Shown here in pieces: positions 44,291 through 50,759 of a stretch of 50,759 nucleotides of DNA. Below the pieces are notes generated by a model that saw nothing but the letters and a program-made list of their open reading frames with translations, was not told where the DNA came from and ran no database searches. The stretch spans positions 1-50,759 of the forward strand of contig JANXYO010000102.1 of NCBI GenBank assembly GCA_025356015.1, read 5' to 3'. Made by a program: the position numbers and the translations under genes. The stretch is from Spirochaetaceae bacterium. GTDB taxonomy: Bacteria > Spirochaetota > Spirochaetia > Treponematales > Rectinemataceae. How positions within the stretch are numbered: position 1 is the stretch's first letter; every line of letters starts with the position of its first letter.

Positions 44291-44323
44291 CTCACTGAAA
44301 GCTAACCGAAGACTAACGAAAGC
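44291..44323 (+). promoter_or_regulatory. Pho-box-like array upstream of the chemoreceptor gene
   Basis: Three contiguous 11-mers, CTCACTGAAAG, CTAACCGAAGA and CTAACGAAAGC, lie 50 bases before the chemoreceptor ATG. The second differs from CTAACCGAAGG at the phosphatase gene in one base. No good -10 is seen downstream. Confidence 0.7.
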
Positions 44324-44372
44324 GCTTGGGGAGGGCGGCCACTATGGGCGCGCCAAAAGAGGTGGTACCTCG

Positions 44373-46199
44373 ATGCGGAAAACCCGTCTCTCCCTTCTCT
44401 CCCGGATGATGATCTTCACTGTCGGCAGCGTCCTCCTCACTGGCGGGCTGGCCATCTTCCTGGCCCTGAGCGGCCTCGGCTCGCTTTCCAGCGGGATTGT
44501 CGAGGCTGTCTACGGCAGGATCCTCGACGCCGCCTCCAAGTCCTTCGCCGCCGCCGCGGCGGTGAACTACGGCGAGTTCGCCCTCTCAGGCGGCCATCTG
44601 GTCGGCGATGGCGGTGCTCCCGTGCAGAATAGCTCCCAGGCCGTGGACGCCATGGCGCGGCAATCCACCGTCGAGGCTGCCATCCTGGTCTCGTCCGGGA
44701 AGGGTTTCGAGATCGAGCAGACGAGCGTCAGGGCAGGCGACGGCAAGCGCCTGCGGGGCCTCGGGCTGGAGCCCGGCTCCCCCGCGACCGCTGCGCTCGC
44801 CGCGGGCTCCGAATACCGCGGCCGGATCTCCCTCGACGGTCGGCCCTACATCGCGGCCGCGAGCCCCATCCTCGACCAGGGCGGCTCGGTCATCGGAGCC
44901 CTCCTCGTGGGGCAGTCGGTCATCGAGGTCGACGAGCTCACGGCCGACGGCTACCGCTCCGTCCTCCTGCGGATCCTCCTCGGCTGCCTCGCCTCGGTGG
45001 CCCTGAGCGCGCTCGCGGCGGGATTCGCCCTGCGCTCATCCATAATGCCGCTGCGGCGGACCGTCAGCCTCCTGGAGAAGATCTCGGCCGACGGGGGCGA
45101 CCTGACCCGGAGGATCGAGGCGAGGCGAAGCGATGAGACGGGTCAGCTCGCGGCCTCCTTCAACCGCTTCGCCGAGAGGCTGCGGGCGGAGTTCTCCCGG
45201 ATGAAGCTCGAGGTCGCGAGCCTCGGCGGGAACGCCGGCGAGCTCGAGGCGAGTTCGGTCGCCGCCGCGGCCGCGGTCGCGAGGATATCGGGCGAGATCG
45301 GCAAGGTGAAGGACAGGGTGGTCGACCAGAGCGCGAGCGTGTCGGAGTCGACGGGCGCCATGGAGCAGGTGGCGAGGACTATCGAGGCCCTCGACCGGAG
45401 GATCGCGGAGGAGGCCGGAGCCATCGAGGGCTCCTCGGGCTCGATCGCCAGAATGGCCTCGGGGATCGAGACGGCGACCCACCGCGTCTCGGCCCTCGTG
45501 GAGAGGGTCGGGCGGCTCAAGCAGGCCTCCGACGACGGGGGCGAGGCGGTGAGGACCGCAGCCCTCGAGGTGGCCGAGGCGGCGAACAAGTCGGAGCGGC
45601 TCCTCGAGCTCAACGGCCTCATCGCCGCGGTGGCCTCAAGGACCGACCTCCTCGCGATGAACGCCGCCATCGAAGCGGCCCACGCGGGCCAGGCGGGCCG
45701 GGGCTTCGCCGTCGTCGCCGACGAGATGAGGAGGCTCGCCGAGGAGACCGCGGCGAGCTCCAAGCAGGCGGCTGAAGAGCTTCGCGACGTCGCCACGTCG
45801 ATCGGCAGGATCGTGGAGTCCTCTGGCCGGGCCGAGGCGGCCTTCGAGCGCATCGGGGAATCTGTGGCCCTCACCGCCCTGGACCTGGCCTCCATCGACC
45901 TCGAGATGACGGGGCAGAGGGCGGGGTCGGCCGAGGTCCTGCGCTCGATGGACGCGATGCGCGAAGCCACCAGGGCCATTATCCAGGGCGGGGCCGAGAT
46001 GCGCGAGGGCGGGGGCGAGGCGATCGCCGAGATGCAGCGCCTGCTCTCGCTCTCGGGCGCCATAGAGGTGAGCGTCTCGGCGATGGCCGCCGAGCTCGCG
46101 GCGATCTCCAACCAGACCGAGATGGCGGCCCAGGCCGCGAGGAGGAACGCCGAGGTGGCCGCCGCCCTCGGCGAGGAGCTCGAGCCCTACAGGACATGA
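44373..46199 (+). CDS. Methyl-accepting chemotaxis protein
   Basis: The 608-residue receptor has membrane segments at ~12-34 ([20 protein letters not shown]) and ~190-215 ([19 protein letters not shown]). Between them is a Cache-type sensor ([35 protein letters not shown]). A HAMP ([27 protein letters not shown]) and the signalling domain with tip [19 protein letters not shown] follow. ATG 44373 is behind GAGGTGG. It signals to CheA/CheW. The Pho-box array suggests it is made during phosphate limitation and might steer cells towards a phosphate source; the ligand is not known. Confidence 0.92.
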   Translation: MRKTRLSLLSRMMIFTVGSVLLTGGLAIFLALSGLGSLSSGIVEAVYGRILDAASKSFAAAAAVNYGEFALSGGHLVGDGGAPVQNSSQAVDAMARQSTVEAAILVSSGKGFEIEQTSVRAGDGKRLRGLGLEPGSPATAALAAGSEYRGRISLDGRPYIAAASPILDQGGSVIGALLVGQSVIEVDELTADGYRSVLLRILLGCLASVALSALAAGFALRSSIMPLRRTVSLLEKISADGGDLTRRIEARRSDETGQLAASFNRFAERLRAEFSRMKLEVASLGGNAGELEASSVAAAAAVARISGEIGKVKDRVVDQSASVSESTGAMEQVARTIEALDRRIAEEAGAIEGSSGSIARMASGIETATHRVSALVERVGRLKQASDDGGEAVRTAALEVAEAANKSERLLELNGLIAAVASRTDLLAMNAAIEAAHAGQAGRGFAVVADEMRRLAEETAASSKQAAEELRDVATSIGRIVESSGRAEAAFERIGESVALTALDLASIDLEMTGQRAGSAEVLRSMDAMREATRAIIQGGAEMREGGGEAIAEMQRLLSLSGAIEVSVSAMAAELAAISNQTEMAAQAARRNAEVAAALGEELEPYRT

Positions 46200-46209
46200 G
46201 CCGGGCGCT

Positions 46210-47154
46210 CTAGCGCAGCATGCCCCTTATGTCCGCCACCCTCATGACGGAGTTCGCCTCCATCCAGGAGCCGATGCCCGCGAGGACCCGCGCGGGGGTG
46301 GTAGGGTCGACGAAAGTTCCCGTGCCGACCTGGACCGCGCTCGCGCCCGCGAGGAGGTACTGGAGGGCGTCCTCGGGGCCCATGATGCCGCCGAGGCCGA
46401 TCACGGGGATGCCCACGGCGCGGGAGGCCTTGTACACGCAGGCCACGCCCACGGGGAGGATTGCAGGGCCCGAGAGCCCGCCGGTGACCGTGGCGAGGCG
46501 GGGGCGGCGCTGGCCCACGTCGATGGCCATGCCCACGAGGGTGTTGATGCAGGAGACGGCGTCGGCCCCTCCCGCCTCGGCAGCCCTGGCTATGGAGCCG
46601 ATGTCGGCCACGTTGGGCGTTAGCTTCACGATGAGGCAGCGCTTGGTGACGGCCCTGAGGGAAGACGTTAGGCGCTCGACTTGGGCGGGGTCGGTGCCGA
46701 AGGCGAGGCCGCCGTGTTTGACGTTCGGGCAGGAGACGTTGACCTCGTAGCCCACAATCCCGGGCCCGTCGGGGTGCCCGCTGGCCTGGGGACCGAGGGT
46801 GGCCTCGATCCTCTGGAGCACCGCGAGGTACTCGGCCTCGGTGGCGCCGGCGACGTTGACGATGACGGGGCAGGGGTAGGCCAGGAGGGCGGGCAGCTTG
46901 TCGGTGAGGAAGGCCTCGACGCCGGGGTTGGCGAGGCCGATCGAGTTGAGGAGGCCGGATGGGGTCTCCACGATGCGCGGCACATCGTTGCCGGGCCTGG
47001 GCTCGAGGGTGATGGCCTTGGTGTAGAGGGCGCCGAGCGAGCCGAGCTCGACGAGGGCCTCGTACTCGGAGCCGTAGCCGAAGGTGCCCGAGGCCACGCC
47101 CACGGGGTTGGGAAGGACCAGCTCGCCGATGCGGACGGAGAGATCGGCGCTCAT
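46210..47154 (-). CDS. pyrD: Dihydroorotate dehydrogenase, class 1B catalytic subunit
   Basis: PyrD oxidises dihydroorotate to orotate in pyrimidine synthesis; the 1B type passes electrons to PyrK and NAD. The 314-residue product has NPVGVASGTFGYG, LYTKAITLEPRPGN, SIGLANPG, YEVNVSCPNVKHGG (catalytic Cys in NVSCPN), VKLTPNVADI, INTLVGMAID, GGLSGPAILPVG, GLGGIMGPEDAL and AGASAVQVGTG for FMN. Its start overlaps the pyrK stop (ATGA). It ends tail-to-tail with the chemoreceptor with a ten-base gap. Confidence 0.96.
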   Translation of the reverse strand: MSADLSVRIGELVLPNPVGVASGTFGYGSEYEALVELGSLGALYTKAITLEPRPGNDVPRIVETPSGLLNSIGLANPGVEAFLTDKLPALLAYPCPVIVNVAGATEAEYLAVLQRIEATLGPQASGHPDGPGIVGYEVNVSCPNVKHGGLAFGTDPAQVERLTSSLRAVTKRCLIVKLTPNVADIGSIARAAEAGGADAVSCINTLVGMAIDVGQRRPRLATVTGGLSGPAILPVGVACVYKASRAVGIPVIGLGGIMGPEDALQYLLAGASAVQVGTGTFVDPTTPARVLAGIGSWMEANSVMRVADIRGMLR

Positions 47155-47933
47155 GTGGGCCTCCTCGGGTTCCAGTCCACGGGCGAGGGCCTGCCCGCAT
47201 CGGCGCTGAACACCGGGCCGTCTGAGCAGGCGCGCAGATAGCCGGCCCCGTCGGACCGGCGCAGCGCGCAGCCCATGCAGGCCCCGACCCCGCAGGCCAT
47301 CCACTGCTCGGCCGAGAGGCTCGAGGCCCATGACCGCTCGGCGGCGAGCCCTGCCAGAGCGGCCAGCATGGGCGCGGGGCCGCAGCCGTAGAGGCGGACG
47401 AGGCCGGATGGCACGTTGCGCGAAATCCACTCTGAGGGCTTGCCGCGGAAGCCCGATGAGCCGTCGTCGGTGCAGGTCACGCAGCCCTGGGGCAGATCGA
47501 GCCGGGGCAGGGCCGAGGCTTCGCGGAAGCCGAGGACCAGGGTGGAGGCGGCGAGGCTCTTCGCGAGGAAGAGGACGGGCCCGAGGCCGATCCCGCCGGC
47601 GGCAAGGATGGCCAGCTCGCCGGGCCCTGGCCTCGGGAAGCCCCGGCCGAGGGGGCCGATCGCGTCGATGGCCGAGCCGGGGGCGAGCTCGGCGAGGATC
47701 GAGGTCGCGGGACCCCTGACCTGGTAGATCGCCGAGACGCGCCCGCCGTCCTCCGACATGCCCGAGAAGGCGAAGGGCCGCCTGAGCAGGGGATCGCTGC
47801 GGGGCGAGACCCTGAGGCTGAGGAACTGGCCGGGCTCGGGCTGACCAGCCCCCTTGTCCCATGACAGGACCAGCTCCTTCCAGCCGGGCGCCACAGCCCT
47901 GTTGGAGATGATCTCGGCTTCGAACTGCTTCAC
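47151..47933 (-). CDS. pyrK: Dihydroorotate dehydrogenase electron-transfer subunit
   Basis: PyrK carries FAD and a 2Fe-2S cluster and links PyrD to NAD. The 260-residue product shows PGQFLSLRVS, the FAD-binding RRPFAFSGM, AAGGIGLGPVLFLAKSL for NAD, YGCGPAPMLAAL, and the cluster cysteines in MACGVGACMGCALRR plus a fourth in YLRACSDGPVF. The start is taken as GTG 47933 (VKQFEAEI), since no ATG fits; its ribosome site is not obvious. Confidence 0.94.
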   Translation of the reverse strand: MKQFEAEIISNRAVAPGWKELVLSWDKGAGQPEPGQFLSLRVSPRSDPLLRRPFAFSGMSEDGGRVSAIYQVRGPATSILAELAPGSAIDAIGPLGRGFPRPGPGELAILAAGGIGLGPVLFLAKSLAASTLVLGFREASALPRLDLPQGCVTCTDDGSSGFRGKPSEWISRNVPSGLVRLYGCGPAPMLAALAGLAAERSWASSLSAEQWMACGVGACMGCALRRSDGAGYLRACSDGPVFSADAGRPSPVDWNPRRPT

Positions 47934-48010
47934 GCGCGCAACAGTAGACGCGGGGCGGGGCCGTGTCAACCTTGTGCAAGGCCGCGCTTCGCCTGTATGC
48001 TCCGACCACA

Positions 48011-49036
48011 ATGGACGGGTTCTACGACATCGTCATCCTCGCGACCCTCCTCGTGCTGGGGGCGGCGGCGCCCCGGCTCCGAGTCGGCGGGCGCCATATC
48101 CTCGCGATGCCGGCCAAGGCCGTCGACCTTATCCTCAAGCTCATCATCTGGGCGCTTCTCCTCGCTATGGGTTTCCGTCTCGGCAATGACAGGGAGCTCG
48201 CCGCCAGGCTCGGGGAGATAGGCCTCCTCGCCTTTTCGAGCGCCTTCCTCGCCCTCGCGGGCACGGTGGCGGCCATCGTCCTCTCGAGCCTTGCGATGAA
48301 AAGGCTTTCGGGCGGGCGCGGGCCCAGGTCCCGGGTAACCGCCCCCGAGCCGCGGGCTGCCGCCCCCGAGCCCGGAGCCCAGGCCAGGGTGCCCCGGGGG
48401 GGCTCGGGCGAGCGCGGCAGGCTCATCCTCTCGAACCTCAGGGCCCCCGCCAGCCTCCTCGGCTTCGTGGCCGGTGGCTTCCTTCTCGGCATCGCCCTGC
48501 CAAGGCTCGCCGGCCTCGACCTGGCCTCGATCTCGGCCTGGATCCTCAAGGCCCTCCTCTTCTTCATCGGGATGCAGTTCTCCCTCTCGGGCTTTTCCCT
48601 GAAAGGGGCCTTCTTCAAGCTCGAGAACCTCCTCGTGCCGCTCGCCACCATGGTTGGCAGCTTCGCCGGCAGCCTGGTCCTCCTGCCCCTTTTCCGCCTG
48701 CCCCTGGGCAAGGCCCTCGCCCTCGTGGGGGGCTTTGGCTGGTACAGCCTCTCGGGAGTCCTCATCTCCGATCTCGGGGATCCCGTCCTCGGCTCGGCCT
48801 CATTCCTCTCGAACATGGTCAGGGAATCGGTCGCCCTGCTCTGCATCCCCTTCCTCGCGAGGACCCGCTTCCCGACGACAGCCGTGGGCGTGGGGGGCGC
48901 GACCTCGATGGACGTCACCCTTCCGATCATCTACGCGAGCGCAGGGCCTTCCATGGTGCCGGTGAGCTTCGTGAGCGGAGCCGTCCTGAGCGCCTCGGTC
49001 CCCCTCCTCGTTCCGCTTCTTTTGCTCATAAAGTGA
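48011..49036 (+). CDS. lysO: LysO-type lysine exporter (DUF340 family)
   Basis: LysO exports L-lysine across the inner membrane. The 341-residue product has about eight hydrophobic segments. Family marks in the C-terminal half are GGFGWYSLSGVLISDLGDP, SFLSNMVRESVALLCIP and AVGVGGATSMDVTLPIIYAS. A hydrophilic Pro/Arg-rich linker of ~40 residues (RVTAPEPRAAAPEPGAQAR) separates the N-terminal membrane part from the rest and is longer than I expect. ATG 48011 is used. It is divergent from pyrK by 77 bases. Confidence 0.85.
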   Translation: MDGFYDIVILATLLVLGAAAPRLRVGGRHILAMPAKAVDLILKLIIWALLLAMGFRLGNDRELAARLGEIGLLAFSSAFLALAGTVAAIVLSSLAMKRLSGGRGPRSRVTAPEPRAAAPEPGAQARVPRGGSGERGRLILSNLRAPASLLGFVAGGFLLGIALPRLAGLDLASISAWILKALLFFIGMQFSLSGFSLKGAFFKLENLLVPLATMVGSFAGSLVLLPLFRLPLGKALALVGGFGWYSLSGVLISDLGDPVLGSASFLSNMVRESVALLCIPFLARTRFPTTAVGVGGATSMDVTLPIIYASAGPSMVPVSFVSGAVLSASVPLLVPLLLLIK

Positions 49037-49184
49037 GGCGGAAAGGGGCTCTGGCGCCCGTTCAAACCTTGCTCTTTGCGAATTCAATGCAGTAATCTAG
49101 TAGTTGGCATTTTTTGCGTGGAGTGAGGCCGGCCCCCGGGGTTCGTTGCTTAGGCCCCGCAGGTGCCTCTTAAGGGGTGGATAG
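49037..49184. other. Intergenic region upstream of the small unknown gene
   Basis: An AT-richer patch (49,065-49,110) contains TTGCTC and, 18 bases later, TAATCT, a weak sigma-70-like promoter reading rightwards, then a run of six T. No gene is evident. Confidence 0.35.
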
Positions 49185-49484
49185 GTGGTGGCGATATCGA
49201 AAGACCAGCTTTTCGGGCTCTTCCCGGTCTTCGTCCTCGACCTTACGGCCGAGGGACTCGGGAGGGAGGGCGCCTTCCCATATTCCCGCAAGAGCAACAA
49301 CAACTCCGTGGAGTTCATGGTCTGGCGCAACAAGTCCGACCTCGAACTTTTCGTCAAGCGCAACGGGTCTTTCAAGAACAACTTCGAGATCAGGCAAGTG
49401 GACGAAGAGAACTACATCCAGGTGATCGAATCCCGTCTCCCCAAGGACAGGTCTCCCCAGTTCCTCCTCATCGACAGCCGCTAG
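49185..49484 (+). CDS. Small conserved-looking protein of unknown function
   Basis: I do not recognise this 99-residue protein. It starts at GTG (MVAISKDQLFGLFPVFVLDL) behind AAGGGG and has a compact mix of strands and charged loops (EFMVWRNKSDLELFVKRNGS, RSPQFLLIDSR). Codon use is less GC-biased than its neighbours, with AAC- and AAG-rich stretches. It ends with a four-base tail overlap with the SGNH hydrolase gene. Confidence 0.6.
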   Translation: MVAISKDQLFGLFPVFVLDLTAEGLGREGAFPYSRKSNNNSVEFMVWRNKSDLELFVKRNGSFKNNFEIRQVDEENYIQVIESRLPKDRSPQFLLIDSR

Positions 49485-50335
49485 CGAGGCTGCTCAAGGA
49501 TGAAGGACTCGGCCAGGTCGGCCGCCATCGAGGCGCCGTGGGTGTTCAGGTGGATCCCGTCGACCAGCAGGTGGTAGCCGTTTGAGGCCGAGATCTCGTC
49601 GAGGCTCTTGCCGAGCATGAGGCGGGAGCGGACGGCCCGGCGCTGGGCGAGAGAGATCCGGCGGAAGGGCAGGGGATTGCCCTGAGGCAGGGCCTCGAGA
49701 TAGGCGCACATGCGCTCACGCAGGGGCAGGTAGGCGCTACCCTCCTCCTTGGCGATCAGGGCTATTACCCGCGAGTATTCCTCGGTCCTGAGGTAGGCGT
49801 AGTGCCCCGTCTCCTCCCCTATCGGGGGGATCGAGAAGAGGCCGATGCGCGCACCGGTCTCCCGCTTGAGCCTCCTCACGATAAGGGTGAGGTTCTCCCG
49901 GAAGAAGGCCAGGTTCGGGCGCTCGGGCAGTCTGTGGATGGCGTAGTAGCCAAGGACAGAGCGCAGGCCGAAGGTCGCGTTGACATCGTTGGTCCCGATG
50001 AGGATGGTCACGGCCTCGGGTCTTAAGGCGACGATCTCCTCGAGTCTCCCCGCGAGGTTCCAGGCGAGCTCTGAGTTCACGCCGGCGTTCACGAAGTCCC
50101 TGTCGGGAAGCCGGCCGGCCAGGAGCTCCACGTAGTTGGCGCTCACCGAGCCCCGGGTTATAGAGTCTCCCGCGCAGACGACGAGGCTTCTGGTCCTCGT
50201 GGGATGGGAGAGAGCGTAGGCGCGGGGATCGTTCGGGGGCGGATCGGTCCTGAGCCTCGAGAGGGCCATGTAGGCGAGGACAAAGAAGACCAGGGCAAGG
50301 CCGAGGACGACGTTTAGGGGTGTGACGAAGCTCAT
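49481..50335 (-). CDS. SGNH/GDSL-family hydrolase, membrane-anchored
   Basis: The 284-residue product has an N-terminal membrane segment (LNVVLGLALVFFVLAYMALS) and then an SGNH esterase domain: block I VVCAGDSITRG with the catalytic Ser, block III ILIGTNDVNA with Asn, and block V VDGIHLNTHG with Asp and His. Such enzymes deacylate lipids or remove acetyl groups from carbohydrates; the anchor places it at the outer face of the inner membrane. ATG 50335 overlaps the stop of the small coiled-coil gene (ATGA). Confidence 0.88.
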   Translation of the reverse strand: MSFVTPLNVVLGLALVFFVLAYMALSRLRTDPPPNDPRAYALSHPTRTRSLVVCAGDSITRGSVSANYVELLAGRLPDRDFVNAGVNSELAWNLAGRLEEIVALRPEAVTILIGTNDVNATFGLRSVLGYYAIHRLPERPNLAFFRENLTLIVRRLKRETGARIGLFSIPPIGEETGHYAYLRTEEYSRVIALIAKEEGSAYLPLRERMCAYLEALPQGNPLPFRRISLAQRRAVRSRLMLGKSLDEISASNGYHLLVDGIHLNTHGASMAADLAESFILEQPR

Positions 50336-50517
50336 TGCCCTGTGCCGAGGGAGGAGAGCCTTTTCTCGACCTCGGCGAGGCGCTCCTCGAGGTTCCTGAT
50401 CGTCCGCTCCAGGCGTTCCTTCTCGTGGACGAGCCTCTCGGCCGGGTCCTCGCTCGCCTGGGGGGCCGTGAAGCGCGCCTTCACCGCTGCGGGGCTCGGG
50501 ATCCGCAGCAAGCTCAC
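50332..50517 (-). CDS. Small coiled-coil protein
   Basis: The 61-residue product ends in a regular heptad helix (HEKERLERTIRNLEERLAEV) and overlaps the SGNH hydrolase start, so it is probably coupled to it. The start is GTG 50517, but the frame is open to about 50,577 and the true start may be upstream. The function is unknown. Overlap with a plus-strand coding-like frame makes its N-terminus doubtful. Confidence 0.5.
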   Translation of the reverse strand: MSLLRIPSPAAVKARFTAPQASEDPAERLVHEKERLERTIRNLEERLAEVEKRLSSLGTGQ

Positions 50518-50759
50518 CGGGCAAGCGCCGGTGCTCGACCAGCTCGCCGAGGCCTGCGCGTTCCAGCAGAAGCGCGGCTACGACGTCTGGCCCCGGGAGC
50601 GGTTCAAGCACCAGTCAGAGTGCTCCTGGTCGGACGCTTCGGTGTCGCTGCACTCGCTGTGGAAGAAGCCGCGCCTCCACCTCGTCTACCTCAACACCCT
50701 GCTCGACGTGGTCAACGACCCCGACTACTCGATTCACGCCCTCTACCGCTTCGACGTAG
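50468..50759 (+). CDS. Coding-like frame running off the right edge (partial)
   Basis: From about GTG 50468 or GTG 50531 a plus-strand frame stays open to the window end and reads like protein: LTGQAPVLDQLAEACAFQQK, then WPRERFKHQSECSWSDASVS, then LHLVYLNTLLDVVNDPDYSI. I do not recognise it. There is no clear ribosome site, and it overlaps the N-terminus of the minus-strand coiled-coil gene, so only one of the two starts can be right there. Confidence 0.4.
   Translation, partial: MKRAFTAAGLGIRSKLTGQAPVLDQLAEACAFQQKRGYDVWPRERFKHQSECSWSDASVSLHSLWKKPRLHLVYLNTLLDVVNDPDYSIHALYRFDV

Overview
The window is GC-rich (roughly two-thirds G+C by eye), gene-dense DNA from a motile bacterium with a double membrane. 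Relaxed lipoprotein signals, chemoreceptors, an SMC shorter than usual, chitobiase-type surface repeats, a CBS-SpoIIE phosphatase and an EAL-CBS-GGDEF protein together suggest a high-GC member of the Spirochaetota. This is an inference from gene content; no rRNA or other marker gene is present. No tRNA, rRNA, CRISPR array, insertion sequence or phage gene was seen.

Left part (1-12.6 kb). The C-terminal part of SMC heads a short operon with a one-pass membrane protein and a TPR lipoprotein. Then come a redoxin, an AEC-type carrier, an AlaX-like tRNA-editing protein, a MarR regulator with a histone-like Lys/Ala tail, the TldD/TldE protease pair and an MFS transporter.

Envelope cluster (12.7-25.8 kb, mostly minus strand). 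It encodes a lipoprotein cysteine peptidase (NlpC/P60-like), a CAP-domain lipoprotein, a lipoprotein with six chitobiase-type repeats and a seven-repeat propeller, a barrel-transglutaminase-TPR protein, an enlarged thymidine-kinase-like protein, a membrane protein, an oligopeptide-binding protein and a large unknown cytosolic protein. Three of these reading frames are broken: an in-frame TAG, a lost stop, and a frameshift at a run of nine G. A chemoreceptor at 26.6-28.5 kb is frameshifted too.

Phosphate region (28.7-46.2 kb). A complete pstS-pstC-pstA-pstB-(small LMW-phosphatase-like)-phoU-phoB-phoR operon lies beside two paralogous metallophosphoesterases (one with its metal ligands lost), a PHP-family phosphatase, a STAS/ATPase/CBS-SpoIIE partner-switching set, a histone-H1-like protein, an EAL-CBS protein with a ruined GGDEF domain, and a chemoreceptor. 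In front of pstS and six of these neighbouring genes I find tandem 11-bp direct repeats built on CTnAC/TTAAC, the layout of a PhoB-binding Pho box. My main proposal is that the region is a phosphate-starvation regulon linking uptake to a partner switch, cyclic-di-GMP turnover, chemotaxis and DNA compaction. PstA also carries an inserted periplasmic segment that looks like two tandem PstS-type lobes.

Right end (46.2-50.8 kb). It holds pyrD-pyrK, a LysO-type lysine exporter, a small unknown gene, an SGNH hydrolase with a small coiled-coil partner, and a coding-like plus-strand frame that runs off the edge.

Caution: five reading-frame lesions plus one apparent in-frame internal deletion within 30 kb is a high density. 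Some may be assembly or sequencing errors, so each is reported separately.
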